64,000 nt of DNA from Gordonia tangerina (GCF_021556435.1 NZ_JAKGCU010000003.1:1-64000), one strand, 5' to 3'; shown: positions 1 through 9,138, counted from the first letter of the stretch. The notes: a model not told the origin generated them from the sequence alone. Made by a program: numbers and translations.

Positions 1-1083
1 CCGCCGGATTTCGGCAAGCGACGCATCAGCTAACGCCCGATTCAGGCCACGTTTGCGCGAACCCCCGGCCGAGCCCATCGCGGCCGCGTTCAATGTTTCC
101 ACCACGATCACCTGATGGTGCGCAGCGAGTGTGGTGGTGGCCTTGTGTAGGACGTCGCGGCGTATCGCTGCGGCGCGGGCGTGGGTACGCCCGATCCGCT
201 GCTGCGTGACGCGCCACCGGTTCGACGGCTGCTGCCGAGTCTGGGTGGCCGAATCATAGCGGCCACGCTGGCGGGCGGCGCGCCGCTGCAACACCCGTAG
301 CCGATGCTGGGCGGCGGTCAACGATTTCGGCGCCGCGACCCGCGCCACTTCACGCCCGTCCGGGGTAGCCACAACCAGCAGACCGTCAGCCTTCACCCCG
401 ACATCAACACCCACCACCGGCGCCTGGGCACCGACATGGCCGGGTACCGCGACTGCTCGCTGCACGACGACCTGAAATGCCACATGCCAGCGGCCTGACG
501 CGTCTTCGGACAGAGTGGCCGAGAGAACCCGGGCTGTTCCGTTATCGATGCGGCGAGCCAACTTTCGGGTCGACTCGTGCGTCTTGATCCGCCCGATCCT
601 GGGCAGAGTGATGTGGTGGCGGTCGGTCTCGACCCGGATGGTGCCGGTCGTGAACCGCACCGACCTAGGTGCCCGCGCGGACTTGAACCGCGGGAACCCG
701 ACCGGTTTCCCCGCACGTTTACCTGCACGCGACTTGCCCCACGCGTCCAAGCCCCGAGCCAAGGCGTCGAGTCCGGAACTGTAGGCCTCTTTCGAGTTGT
801 CACCCCACCACGGGGCGACCTCGTCCTTGCGCGCATTCCACTGCTTACGCAAACCAGCCAACGACCAATTCAGTAGCGGCGTCAACTCGGCCTCGACGAT
901 CCCGTACGAGCGTTCGGCGGCCCGTTGATCGATCACCGCCTTCACCACCGCCAGCATCACATTGTGGGCAAATCGTGCACCCCCGGCATGAGACCGGAAC
1001 GCCCGCACCTGCGCAGGCGTGGGATCGAGCGCGAAACGGTACGCCTGGACTGTCCAACCCGCGGGCACCTCGAACCGGGCCAT
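1..1083 (-). CDS. tnpB: TnpB, RNA-guided endonuclease of an IS607 element (C-terminus outside window)
   Basis: Reads without a stop for 361 codons from ATG 1083 to the window edge. N-terminus MARFEVPAGWTVQAYRFALD is a typical TnpB start. The RuvC-like nuclease halves are visible: Asp227 in VGVDVGVKADG and Glu329 in IVVETLN. The third acidic residue and the zinc finger would lie beyond the window. TnpB proteins of this family are known to be guided by an RNA made from the element's own 3' end and to cut DNA at the donor or target site, favouring retention of the element; no guide RNA can be seen because that end is missing. Its start overlaps the recombinase stop by one base, so the two are probably co-translated. 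The visible frame is intact although the recombinase is broken. Confidence 0.88.
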   Translation of the reverse strand, partial: MARFEVPAGWTVQAYRFALDPTPAQVRAFRSHAGGARFAHNVMLAVVKAVIDQRAAERSYGIVEAELTPLLNWSLAGLRKQWNARKDEVAPWWGDNSKEAYSSGLDALARGLDAWGKSRAGKRAGKPVGFPRFKSARAPRSVRFTTGTIRVETDRHHITLPRIGRIKTHESTRKLARRIDNGTARVLSATLSEDASGRWHVAFQVVVQRAVAVPGHVGAQAPVVGVDVGVKADGLLVVATPDGREVARVAAPKSLTAAQHRLRVLQRRAARQRGRYDSATQTRQQPSNRWRVTQQRIGRTHARAAAIRRDVLHKATTTLAAHHQVIVVETLNAAAMGSAGGSRKRGLNRALADASLAEIRR

Positions 1084-1684
1084 CAGCCCAGCCCGGTCGT
1101 CTCGGCATGTGTGGTAGCGGTGACAGCGCGCAGCGCCCGATTGCGTGCACCACGACGGCCATACAAACCCGCGCACATCGACGTCAACACCTCGATCACG
1201 TCGCGGACCAGATCATCGTCGGTCTCACCCTGATCAGTCACCACGATCCGACGCCCCTGCGCCGACAACGCCGCTTCGAGGTACTCCACCCCGAACCGCG
1301 CCAGACGATCACGATGCTCCACAACCACCACACTGACAGACGGGTCCGACAACACCCGCCGAATCTTGGGGCGCTTCCGTTCAACCCGGACCCGACCTCA
1401 CACACCACCTCACCGACCTCGTGGCCATTCGCAGTCGCCCACTCGGTGAGCCGGGCAACCTGACGATCCAAGTCCGCGCGCTGATCATGCGAGGACACCC
1501 GCGCATACACCACCACCCGGCCGCCACCACCGACCTCAGCAACGTCGACCCAGATCGTGCCCGACTCCAGACGACGAGCAGGCACCGGCATCCGGTCCTC
1601 CCGAAACCACCGATACGCAGTCTGCGGATGCACCCCCTGCGACCGCGCCCACTCAGCCAACTTCACCCACTCAGCAAAACACAC
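1083..1684 (-). pseudogene. tnpA: IS607-type serine recombinase, frameshifted
   Basis: The N-terminal half (from ATG 1684, or more likely GTG 1666 giving VKLAEWARSQGVHPQTAYRW) holds a helix-turn-helix and the resolvase core with the nucleophile region VVVYARVSSHDQ. The C-terminal half, VSVVVVEHRDRLARFGVEYL, lies in another frame and ends at 1083. The two halves join if one A is added near 1375-1376 (minus strand GGAAGCGCC to GGAAAGCGCC), restoring GLNGKRPKIRRVLSDP. So a single-base deletion in a short A run breaks the gene, unless this is a sequencing error or a programmed frameshift. IS607 recombinases cut and rejoin DNA through a serine-linked synaptic tetramer. Confidence 0.82.
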
Positions 1685-1719
1685 ATTCGATCACGTTTAC
1701 TCACAACGTAAGGAACAGT

Positions 1720-2148
1720 TCACAACCCCAGCGAGATGATCACGGCGGTGACCCCCGCGATGAGCGCTGCGGCCAATTTGGCGAGCACCACCCGTTCTCG
1801 GCGCGGTTCCATCGTGAACGTGGTCAGCGCGGTGCGTTGACTCCATTCGCCGGTGACCAGCAGGATGGCGAGGACCGGCAGGATGATGCCGGTCGGAATG
1901 TTCATCATGCCGAAGAACTGTCCGAAGTTCAGGTTCTCGGGGCTGTTGCGGTCCGCGATCAGCATCGCGACCGCGACCACCACCGAGATGACACCGATGG
2001 ATGCGGCGAGCCAGAATCCGGCGCGGGTGTCGACCAGCTTGCGTAGTTCGACGCGGGTCAATCGGGTCAGCGGGATCGCGGTGTCGCGGATCCCACCGGC
2101 GTCGTCGGGCGCTGGAGTTGTTGGGCGAGTGGGAATCTGGACGGTCAT
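1720..2148 (-). pseudogene. ABC-2 type permease, truncated by the IS607 element
   Basis: The first 142 residues remain: a soluble N-terminus, LTRVELRKLVDTRAGFWL, and transmembrane segments at about residues 47-67, 85-105 and 125-141. This is the start of an ABC-2 permease (GEWSQRTALTTFTMEPRRERV is typical of actinobacterial exporters), which is normally about 250-300 residues. It stops at the insertion junction after ISLGL. Its ATG overlaps the ATPase stop (ATGA), showing that the two formed one exporter operon. The rest may lie left of the element, outside the window. The protein is very unlikely to work. Confidence 0.8.
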
Positions 2149-2983
2149 GACGGCACTCCTGACAGGGCGGGCTGTTCGCGCTGAGTCTGTTGGGTGAGTT
2201 CGAGGAACATCTCCTCGAGTTGGGCTCCGTCGGCGGGCCGCAGTTCCACCAGCGCGATGGCCGCGGCGGCCGCGACCCGACCGACGTCTTCCGGTGCGGC
2301 GTCGGTGCGCAGACCGCCGCCGTCGGCGGCCCGCACCTCGATGCCGGTGATGCCCAGCGCGGTGGCCAGCGCCGCGTCGTCGAGCGACCGGACCAGGGTT
2401 CCCTGGGCGGCCAGCAGCTCGGATGTGGTGCCTTGCGCGACGATTCGGCCGTGGCCGATGACGAGGATTTCGTCGGCGATGATCTCGATCTCGTGCAACA
2501 GATGTGAGGACAGCAGCACCGTCCCGCCACGGTCGGCGTAGTCGCGCAACAGCGTGCGCACCCAGTGGATGCCCGCGGGGTCGAGCCCGTTGGCGGGTTC
2601 ATCGAGAATCAGGATGTTCGGATCGCCGAGCAGCGCGTTGGCGATGCCCAGACGTTGACGCATGCCCAGCGAGTAGTTGCGTACCCGGCGGTCGGCTTCA
2701 TCGGGCGTCAGACTCACCAGCTCGAGAATCTCGTCGACGCGTGCCCGCGGGACTCCCAGGGTCATCGCGCTGAGTCGCAGGATCTCGGCCCCGGTGCGAC
2801 CCGCGTGTTGCGCGGACGCGTCGAGCAACACCCCCACGTGCGTTGCCGGGTTGGGGATGTCGCGGTAGACGCGTCCGACGACCGTCGCCGAACCCGACGT
2901 CGGCGGGGTCAGCCCGGCGATGATCCGCATGGTCGTCGATTTCCCGGCACCGTTGGGTCCGAGAAAACCGGTGACCTGCTCGC
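2145..2983 (-). pseudogene. ABC exporter ATPase, N-terminus deleted
   Basis: Contains Walker A (GPNGAGKSTT, about 2933-2962), the ABC signature (SLGMRQRLGIANALL), Walker B (ILILDEPANGLDP) and the switch His (LLSSHLLHE). This is a DrrA-like ATPase of multidrug or bacitracin-type exporters, usually about 300 residues. The frame goes upstream only to about 2983, six residues before Walker A, and then enters sequence belonging to a LuxR-type regulator on the other strand. About 25-30 N-terminal residues and the promoter are missing. An internal ATG at 2930 would start after Walker A and give a dead protein. It is coupled to the broken permease downstream. Confidence 0.8.
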
Positions 2984-3184
2984 GAGTCGTTGGCGGCGCT
3001 CACCGAACGAGAACATGCCGTCGCGGTGTGCGTGGCCACGGGTGCCTCGAACTCGGAGATCGCCGCGCAGCTGTTCATGAGTGTCGCGACCGTGAAGGCG
3101 CACATCTCGCACATCTTCGCCAAACTGGGCGTCACCAACCGCGTGCAGGTCGCGATTGCGCTGCATGACGCCGGCCTGGCCTGA
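2984..3184 (+). pseudogene. LuxR-type response regulator, C-terminal DNA-binding stub
   Basis: Only the winged helix-turn-helix of a NarL/FixJ-class regulator remains: ALTEREHAVAVCVATGASNSEIAAQLFMSVATVKAHISHIFAKLGVTNRVQ, ending LHDAGLA. The receiver domain of about 130 residues that should precede it is absent; upstream sequence is the truncated ATPase on the opposite strand. TTG 2990 could in principle start a 64-residue HTH-only peptide, but no ribosome-binding site is seen. Most likely a remnant of a two-component system that was once divergent from the ABC exporter. Confidence 0.75.
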
Positions 3185-3285
3185 TGTCGGCCCGCCTGAT
3201 CTGGGACGTGGCGTAGACGTGTGTTCCGGTGGACACTGGACAGCACACGGCCACGGCGCCGACCCGCTGCAGTAGGAGGTCTCCC

Positions 3286-3669
3286 ATGGCGGAGAACAAC
3301 GGTCCGTTCGGGATGAGTCCCGAGGACTTCGATCGCTTTGCCCGCGAGGCCACCGACGGTGTGCGCGACATGGTCGGCAAGTTCTTGTCCGGCTCCGGGG
3401 CCCAGGGCGCGGCGTGGTCGACCTTGTTCACCGACGCCGGACGCCCGCGCCGTCGTGAACCCGAGACGGCGGGGGAGACCGGCACCGGAGTCTGGGCTGT
3501 CTTCGTCGTCAGCGACGACGGCGGTGCACGGGTCGAACAGGTCTACGCCTCCGAGATCGACGCGCTGCGGGCCAACAAACACAACACCGATCCGCGGCGT
3601 AAGGTCCGGTTTCTGCCCTACGGCATCACCGTCAGCGCGCTCGACGAGGATGACGCCTCCGACGAATGA
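3286..3669 (+). CDS. Conserved hypothetical protein, 127 aa
   Basis: Starts at ATG 3286 behind a strong ribosome-binding site (TAGGAGGT at 3273-3280). The protein is soluble, with no signal peptide or membrane segment. An N-terminal acidic helix region (MSPEDFDRFAREATDGVRDMVGKFL) is followed by a low-complexity linker and a C-terminal part, TGVWAVFVVSDDGGARVEQVYASEIDALRANKHNTDPRRKVRFLPYG, that looks like a small alpha/beta fold. I recognise it only as the kind of small conserved actinobacterial protein often left unnamed; no function is proposed. It stands alone, downstream of the regulator stub and convergent with the thioesterase. Confidence 0.75.
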   Translation: MAENNGPFGMSPEDFDRFAREATDGVRDMVGKFLSGSGAQGAAWSTLFTDAGRPRRREPETAGETGTGVWAVFVVSDDGGARVEQVYASEIDALRANKHNTDPRRKVRFLPYGITVSALDEDDASDE

Positions 3670-3712
3670 GGCGACCATCGGCGTCCCTGGGCTGATCGTC
3701 ACCGGGTCACTT

Positions 3713-4207
3713 TCACTGGGCTGATCGAAGTGCCGCTCGGCGTTCCTCGGCCTCGGTGAACCGTCGGCGCGCGACTGCGGTGCGCGGTACCAGCTGGGGC
3801 ACCGGGTGTGGTCGGCCGGCGTCATCGGTGGCGACCATCGTGAAGTAGCAGCTGTTCGTATGGCGGCGTTCGCCGGTGAGCACGTTCTCGGTGTCCACGC
3901 GGATACCGACCTCCATCGACGTCCGGCCGGTGTAGTTGATCGACGCCGAGAGGGTCAGCACTTCGCCCACCCGGATCGGTTCGCGGAAGATCACCCGGTC
4001 CACCGACAATGTCACGGCGTACCGACGGGAGTACCTGCTCGCACAGGCGTAGGCGACCTGGTCCAGCAATTTGAGCAAGGTCCCGCCGTGCACGTTGCCG
4101 GTGAAGTTGGCCATGTCCGGTGTCATCAACAACGACATCGACAAGCTGATCCGGTCGTCGTCGGCCTCGGGTTCGTCGGCGTCGGTTCGGTCGGTGACAG
4201 TCTCCAT
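3713..4207 (-). CDS. Acyl-CoA thioesterase, hotdog fold (YciA/BFIT-like)
   Basis: 164 residues from ATG 4207. A single hotdog domain: LLMTPDMANFTGNVHGGTLLKLLDQVAYACASRYS carries the N-x-x-G-x-x-H-G-G-T-L-L motif of acyl-CoA hydrolases, with the catalytic-type Asp in LLDQVAY. The family splits acyl-CoA into free acid and CoA in the cytosol and works as hexamers or trimers of dimers. The C-terminus (RRFTEAEERRAAL) is a charged helix. Substrate chain length cannot be read from the sequence. It is a single gene with convergent or divergent neighbours. Confidence 0.85.
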   Translation of the reverse strand: METVTDRTDADEPEADDDRISLSMSLLMTPDMANFTGNVHGGTLLKLLDQVAYACASRYSRRYAVTLSVDRVIFREPIRVGEVLTLSASINYTGRTSMEVGIRVDTENVLTGERRHTNSCYFTMVATDDAGRPHPVPQLVPRTAVARRRFTEAEERRAALRSAQ

Positions 4208-4302
4208 CCATGGCTCCCATCGGGCTGCGGCGTCTGACCTGACCAGCCTTTCATCTACCGGCTGGTCAGGTCGGCAACGCAGTGATATCCCGACGGGGTG
4301 CC

Positions 4303-5070
4303 TCAGGGATGTGCGGGTTCGGCCAGCCCCTGGGCGAGGCCCACGCCGCCGCCGATGGCTGCGCCGGCCGCAGCGAACGGCGCCGCAGTGGCGGCTGCTC
4401 CGATGGCCGCCCCGACCGGCGGTCCCACCACCAGGCCGGCGGGCAGGAATGGCACCCCCGCCACCAGTCCGGCGACACCACCGACGACCCCGCCGGCGAC
4501 CGCGAGCGGGGCACCGACCGTCGCAGTGGCGACGGCTGCGCCGGTGGCCGCGCCGGCGATGGTGGTCGCCGCGACCCGGTCCGAGCGTGCGGAATCGAGG
4601 CCCACGGCGTCGCCCGCGGTGGCAATCTGCGCCTCGCCGGTAGCGGCGGCGGTATTGACCTGTTCGGTCTGCTCGGGCGGCAGCCACTGCGGCGCCGGTG
4701 CGGTGATGTCTCCGATCCGTACGGTGTCCGGTGGCGCGGTGATCGGCCGGACCGGTGCGGTGGGTGCCGGGGCGTGCAACGTGCTCGGATCGAAAGTGGG
4801 CAGCGGCCGGTCGGGTAGCGCGCGACTGCCGGGCCCGGTCCGGGTACCCGCGTCGTCATCGACGATGTGGTGCGGTCCGATGTCGGCCGTGAGATGTGCG
4901 GGAGCCGGTTGGGCCGAAGCGATCGCGCCCCCGGTGAAGGCGAGTATCGCCGGTGCCGATCCGGTCGCCACCCAGGCGGCGAGTCTGGCCGGGCGGCGCC
5001 GGTCGACGGCTTGCGGGGTGCGGCTGTCGCGTCGATCCAGCCGGTGCCGGCCGTGTGTGCGTGTACCCAT
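4303..5070 (-). CDS. Hypothetical exported protein with glycine/alanine-zipper C-terminus
   Basis: 255 residues from ATG 5070 (MGTRTHGRHR); an in-frame start at 5109 is also possible. After a basic N-terminus, a hydrophobic stretch LAAWVATGSAPAILAFTGGA ending near ASA-QP looks like a signal peptide. A proline-rich middle section is followed by a long Ala/Gly/Val region (about residues 165-250) with repeated GxxxG spacing, for example GGVVGGVAGLVAG and GAAIGGGVGLAQG. Such glycine zippers can pack as membrane-embedded helices. The family was not recognised. It is divergent from the antiporter gene across about 100 bp. Confidence 0.65.
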   Translation of the reverse strand: MGTRTHGRHRLDRRDSRTPQAVDRRRPARLAAWVATGSAPAILAFTGGAIASAQPAPAHLTADIGPHHIVDDDAGTRTGPGSRALPDRPLPTFDPSTLHAPAPTAPVRPITAPPDTVRIGDITAPAPQWLPPEQTEQVNTAAATGEAQIATAGDAVGLDSARSDRVAATTIAGAATGAAVATATVGAPLAVAGGVVGGVAGLVAGVPFLPAGLVVGPPVGAAIGAAATAAPFAAAGAAIGGGVGLAQGLAEPAHP

Positions 5071-5172
5071 ACGAATCTCCGAAACGTCGTCGTCTGTGTT
5101 CTGGCACACGTGATTCGCCCGGTGAGAGTGTGCGGATGGGTTGGTTGCCCGGCGATGTGCCAGGATGACCGG

Positions 5173-6378
5173 ATGATGGTGATCGCCGAGGCGTCTTCGT
5201 CAGCCGATACCTCCGCGATCGAATCATTGTTCTGGATCACCGTCGCCGCGGCAGCGTCGCCGATCCTGTCGCGGATCACGCGCGGCTACGTGCCGGATGT
5301 GGTGATCCTGTTGGTGTGCGGCATGGCGATCGGCCCCCATCTGCTGGGGTGGGCCGACGTCGACAGCGTGCAGATCCTGAGCGAACTGGGCCTGGGCATG
5401 CTGTTCCTGCTGGCCGGCTACGAACTGGATCCGAAACTGCTCGGCGGTAGGTCGGGCAGGGTGGCGCGAATGACGTGGCTGGCGGGTCTGGCGATCGCCC
5501 TGATCGCGGTCACCTTCGCGATCCCGGACGAGAACTTCAGCGCGCACATCGCGGTGGCCATCGCGCTGACCTCGACCGCATTGGGCACGCTGCTGCCCAT
5601 CATCAAGCAGGACGGACTGCTCGACACCCCGCTGGGTCGGTCGGTGATGGCCCACGGGGCGGTGGGGGAGTTGGCGCCGATCATCGCGATGTCGCTACTG
5701 CTCACCAGTCGCAGCGTGGGCGGTGCGCTGGTGGTGTTGATCCTCTTCGGGGTCGCCGCGGTGCTCATCGGTGCGGTACCCCAACGCATCGTGGAGCGCA
5801 TCCCGGGCGTGCGATACGCGGTGTCGGAGATGAGCGAGGGCACAGCACAGTTGCCGGTCCGGGTGGTGTTCCTGCTGCTGGTCACCCTGATGACCGTGGC
5901 CGCCGTCTTCGACCTCGATGTGGTGCTCGGCGCTTTCGCCGCCGGACTGATCCTGCAGCGGCTCATCGGGCCACAGAACCACGAGGTCGGGAAGTCGCTG
6001 GAAGTCGTCGGCTTCGGTGTGCTCATCCCCGTCTTCTTCGTCGTCTCGGGGATGAACATCGATGTGACGGCCGTGCTCGGGCAACCGGTGCTGTGGCTCG
6101 GGCTGGTCGTCGCGATCGCGGTCGCCCGCGGACTGCCGGTGTGGCTCAGCGAGCGCTACGTGCAGCATGGCAACAACCTGGTGAACCAGCGAGAACGAAC
6201 TCAGCTCGCCTTGTATGCGGCCACCGGCCTGCCGATCATCGTGGCGGTCACCGGAGTGGCCACTGCGGCCGATCTGATGTCGGTGCAACTGGCATCGGTG
6301 CTCGTCGCAGCCGGCGCCACCACGGTGTTGGTGTTCCCGCTCATCGCACGCCTGATCACGCCCCGAGAACGGGTGTAG
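5173..6378 (+). CDS. CPA2-family cation/proton antiporter
   Basis: 401 residues from ATG 5173 (or 5176). About twelve hydrophobic segments cover the whole protein and match the Na+/H+ exchanger fold of the monovalent cation:proton antiporter-2 (KefB/GerN-like) family. Visible family features are SELGLGMLFLLAGYELDP in an early helix, ALTSTALGTLLPIIKQ (the discontinuous-helix region) and LDVVLGAFAAGLILQRL, plus VLIPVFFVVSGMNID near the end. There is no C-terminal TrkA-N (NAD-binding) domain, so it is the short antiporter form. Predicted role: exchange of Na+ or K+ for protons across the cytoplasmic membrane. The transported ion is not determined. Confidence 0.85.
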   Translation: MMVIAEASSSADTSAIESLFWITVAAAASPILSRITRGYVPDVVILLVCGMAIGPHLLGWADVDSVQILSELGLGMLFLLAGYELDPKLLGGRSGRVARMTWLAGLAIALIAVTFAIPDENFSAHIAVAIALTSTALGTLLPIIKQDGLLDTPLGRSVMAHGAVGELAPIIAMSLLLTSRSVGGALVVLILFGVAAVLIGAVPQRIVERIPGVRYAVSEMSEGTAQLPVRVVFLLLVTLMTVAAVFDLDVVLGAFAAGLILQRLIGPQNHEVGKSLEVVGFGVLIPVFFVVSGMNIDVTAVLGQPVLWLGLVVAIAVARGLPVWLSERYVQHGNNLVNQRERTQLALYAATGLPIIVAVTGVATAADLMSVQLASVLVAAGATTVLVFPLIARLITPRERV

Positions 6379-6430
6379 CCGCCGCCCCGGTCAGGGGCGA
6401 CGGCCACACAACACGGTCACACGCGCGGTG

Positions 6431-6865
<435 letters not shown>

Positions 6866-6958
6866 TCACGCGTCGATAACGTAGGGTCGAATCCTGTGAA
6901 TTCCCTGCACATCGCGGCGTTTTGCGGGCCGCGGATCACGATCTGACATCCGCTTCAC

Positions 6959-6974
6959 TGTGACGGATCGCACA
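6959..6974. promoter_or_regulatory. Possible Crp/GlxR site upstream of rpf
   Basis: TGTGACGGATCGCACA fits the cAMP-receptor consensus TGTGA-N6-TCACA with one mismatch. It lies about 210 bp upstream of rpf and between rpf and the end of the HhH gene. Crp (Rv3676) is known to activate rpfA in M. tuberculosis. The distance is long for direct activation, so this is a candidate only. Confidence 0.4.
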
Positions 6975-7031
6975 GCCAGATTGTGGTGTCGGTCACCGAC
7001 ATCGGCGCGCGGAGCGGGTCCGCGTGTGGCG

Positions 7032-7661
7032 TCAGGTCAACTCCGCCCGGAGGTCGTCGTCGAGCGATACGCGCACCAGGGCCGCTGCCAGCAGCGCCGG
7101 ATGACCGTCCGCGAGCCGGTGCAGTTCGACGGGGTCGTCGGGCAACCCCAGTTCGCCGGCCGCCGACAGTGCCCGCTCGTCGAAGTAGGGGGTGACCCAG
7201 TCCCACACGTCCTGTACCTCGCGCAGGAACACCGATGCGCCGGTGGGGCCGATCCCGGTGAACGTCTGTAGTTCCTTGGCGGCGCGACCGACGTCTCCGT
7301 CGGCGCGGTCGGCCAGCGTGCGTAGGTCGCCCTGGTAGTCGGCGCCGACCTTGCGTGCGGCCTCGCCCAGTCGGGTGGCGGTGCTCTCGTCGTAGCGCAC
7401 GTAGTGTCCGCGCCCGAGTGCATCGACCAGGTCCTGCCAGTCGGCGTCGGCCATCTTCGCCGGCGTCCGGTAGCCCGCGGCGAACAACTCGCGTGCGGCC
7501 GCGACCGCGATGTCGGCCGAGATGCGCGCGCTCAGCAACAGCGACAGGACCAGCAGTTGGAACAGGGGTGCCGGCGTGTTCTTCAGGGTGATGCCGGCCT
7601 CGTCGGCGTAGGTGCGCCCGGCGCGTTCGATCAGCGCCGAGACGACGCGCTGGTGTGACAC
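7032..7661 (-). CDS. HhH-GPD DNA repair family protein, endonuclease III-like
   Basis: 209 residues from GTG 7661, chosen because GAGAGGG precedes it by about 8 bases; an upstream frame to 7694 lacks such a site. The middle and C-terminal parts match the helix-hairpin-helix glycosylase fold: LLSLLLSARISADIAVAAARELFA, then the hairpin LQTFTGIGPTGASVFLREVQ followed by VWDWVTPYFDERAL with an Asp at the place of the family's catalytic acid. The hairpin lacks the catalytic Lys of bifunctional EndoIII enzymes, and there is no 4Fe-4S cysteine cluster. It probably acts on damaged bases, but the substrate is unknown and a non-enzymatic role is possible. Confidence 0.7.
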   Translation of the reverse strand: MSHQRVVSALIERAGRTYADEAGITLKNTPAPLFQLLVLSLLLSARISADIAVAAARELFAAGYRTPAKMADADWQDLVDALGRGHYVRYDESTATRLGEAARKVGADYQGDLRTLADRADGDVGRAAKELQTFTGIGPTGASVFLREVQDVWDWVTPYFDERALSAAGELGLPDDPVELHRLADGHPALLAAALVRVSLDDDLRAELT

Positions 7662-7796
7662 GGTGATCCCTCTCGTCGACTCGTGAGGTCTCACGGGTCG
7701 ACGGCGCCACGCGCCCGCCCCCGCGAGCTGTCGCTGAGGTGTTACCCGGACGGCGGGTCAGGTAATCGTCCATCCTGTCCCGGGGAGCATGACGCG

Positions 7797-9113
7797 CTAC
7801 CGACGGCGGTGCAGTACGACACGTCCGCCGCGGGCGGGTGCGTACGCGACGCCGCGAGAGTGCCAGCGTTCATCGGGCGATGTCGACGGTTCGATGGTGA
7901 AATCGCGTATCAGTGCGCGCAGAACGACGTCCATCTCCATCTGTGCAAACGCGGCGCCGATACATCGGCGCGTACCGCCGCCGAACGGCAGCCATGCGGG
8001 CCCGGGCGTGGTCCCCAAGAAGCGTTCCGGATCGAACCGCTCGGGATCACGGAACTGGCGGCTGTCGTCGTGCAAGAGGGATATCGACACCATGATGTTG
8101 TGGCCCTTGGGTATTCGATACGGGCCGAGCTCGACGAGGTCGTCGATCACATGGCGGCCGGCGAGGTCGATCACCGGCCGGCTGCGCTGGATCTCGGTGA
8201 TCGTGGCCGTGAGGTAATCGCTGCCACCCGCGTCCAGCTCGGCGACGAGCGTGTCGAGCGCCCTGCGATGACGCTGGAGGCGTTCGATCGCCCAGGCGAG
8301 TGTCGTCGCGGTGGTCTCGTGTCCGGCGGCCAGCAAGGTGAGCAGCTCGTCGGCGATCTCCGCATCGGTCATCGCCGAGCCGTCCTCGTGTCGGCTGAGG
8401 ATCATCAGCGCCAGGATGTCGGTGCGGTGGGCGAGGTCGTGCTCGGCGCGGGCGGAGGCGATCAGCGATCCGACGACGCGGTCATAGGTCTCGCGCTGTG
8501 CAGCGAATCGGCGACGCGGATCGAGTGGGCCGAAGGTCAGCGGCAGGTCGGGGATCGTCGCCAGCCGCGATCCGGTCGTCACCATGGGCGGAATGATCTG
8601 ACGCAGGACGTCGAGGTCGGCGTCGCGCGCACCGAACACCGTGCGCAGGATGACGTTGAGGGTGATCCGCATCATCGGCTCGAGGGTGGCGAACGGGCGT
8701 CCGGTCGGCCACGTGACCGCCTCGGCGGCGAACTCCTCGGCGACCACCGCCTCGTAATACCGAATCCGCTTGCCGTGCAGCGGCGGTGTCAACAGCTTCC
8801 GGCGTCGCCGATGCTCGGCGCCGTCGAGTGAGAACATCGACCCGGCGCCGAGGACGCGGCCGAGGTTGGGGCGGATGTTGGCGACGCGATCGGTCGAGGT
8901 GGTGAAGAGTTGCCGTGCCAGAGTGGGATCGGCGACCACTACCACGTCGCCGAACACGGGCAGCCCGATCGTGAACGTGGAACCGTATCGCCGCGTCAGT
9001 TGTGTCATCGTCTGGCGCCTGCGGAGGGCGAAGCCGAGACCGGTCGCGACCCTCGGCAGGCGCGGGCGCGGGGGGAGAATCGGTTCGACCTCGCTGATCT
9101 GTCCGGTCGTCAT
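7797..9113 (-). CDS. Cytochrome P450
   Basis: 438 residues from ATG 9113. All P450 landmarks are present: I-helix oxygen-binding motif AGHETT (263-268), K-helix ExxR as EIQR (307-310), PERFDPERF, and the heme loop FGGGTRRCIG with Cys384 as heme ligand. The N-terminus, SEVEPILPPRPRLPRVATGLGFALRRR, looks like a short proline-rich lead rather than a membrane anchor, so it is probably soluble and needs a separate ferredoxin and reductase, none of which is adjacent. Overall it resembles CYP110/CYP102-type fatty-acid or terpene hydroxylases. The substrate is unknown. It is divergent from a TetR gene with a double operator between them, so it is probably TetR-repressed and substrate-induced. Confidence 0.92.
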   Translation of the reverse strand: MTTGQISEVEPILPPRPRLPRVATGLGFALRRRQTMTQLTRRYGSTFTIGLPVFGDVVVVADPTLARQLFTTSTDRVANIRPNLGRVLGAGSMFSLDGAEHRRRRKLLTPPLHGKRIRYYEAVVAEEFAAEAVTWPTGRPFATLEPMMRITLNVILRTVFGARDADLDVLRQIIPPMVTTGSRLATIPDLPLTFGPLDPRRRFAAQRETYDRVVGSLIASARAEHDLAHRTDILALMILSRHEDGSAMTDAEIADELLTLLAAGHETTATTLAWAIERLQRHRRALDTLVAELDAGGSDYLTATITEIQRSRPVIDLAGRHVIDDLVELGPYRIPKGHNIMVSISLLHDDSRQFRDPERFDPERFLGTTPGPAWLPFGGGTRRCIGAAFAQMEMDVVLRALIRDFTIEPSTSPDERWHSRGVAYAPARGGRVVLHRRR

Positions 9114-9138
9114 CCCGCGGTCCTCTCGTCGTGTGCCC

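Larger units (their letters stand above)
1..1720 (-). mobile_element. IS607-family insertion sequence (left part outside window)
   Basis: A two-gene element read leftwards: an IS607-type serine recombinase (with an N-terminal MerR-like helix-turn-helix) followed with a one-base overlap by a TnpB. This gene pair defines the IS607 family, which lacks terminal inverted repeats and makes no target duplication, so ends must be inferred. The right end lies at about 1720-1729, where the coding sequence of an ABC permease stops abruptly in a run of four C; IS607 elements are known to insert at GG dinucleotides. The left end is beyond base 1. The recombinase is frameshifted, so this copy probably cannot move by itself. 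Confidence 0.85.

Noticed and set aside
2698-3825. 375-codon minus-strand frame across the ATPase/LuxR junction
   Set aside because: It runs out of frame through the ATPase, the LuxR stub and the 3286-3669 gene; the sequence is low-complexity and matches no fold.
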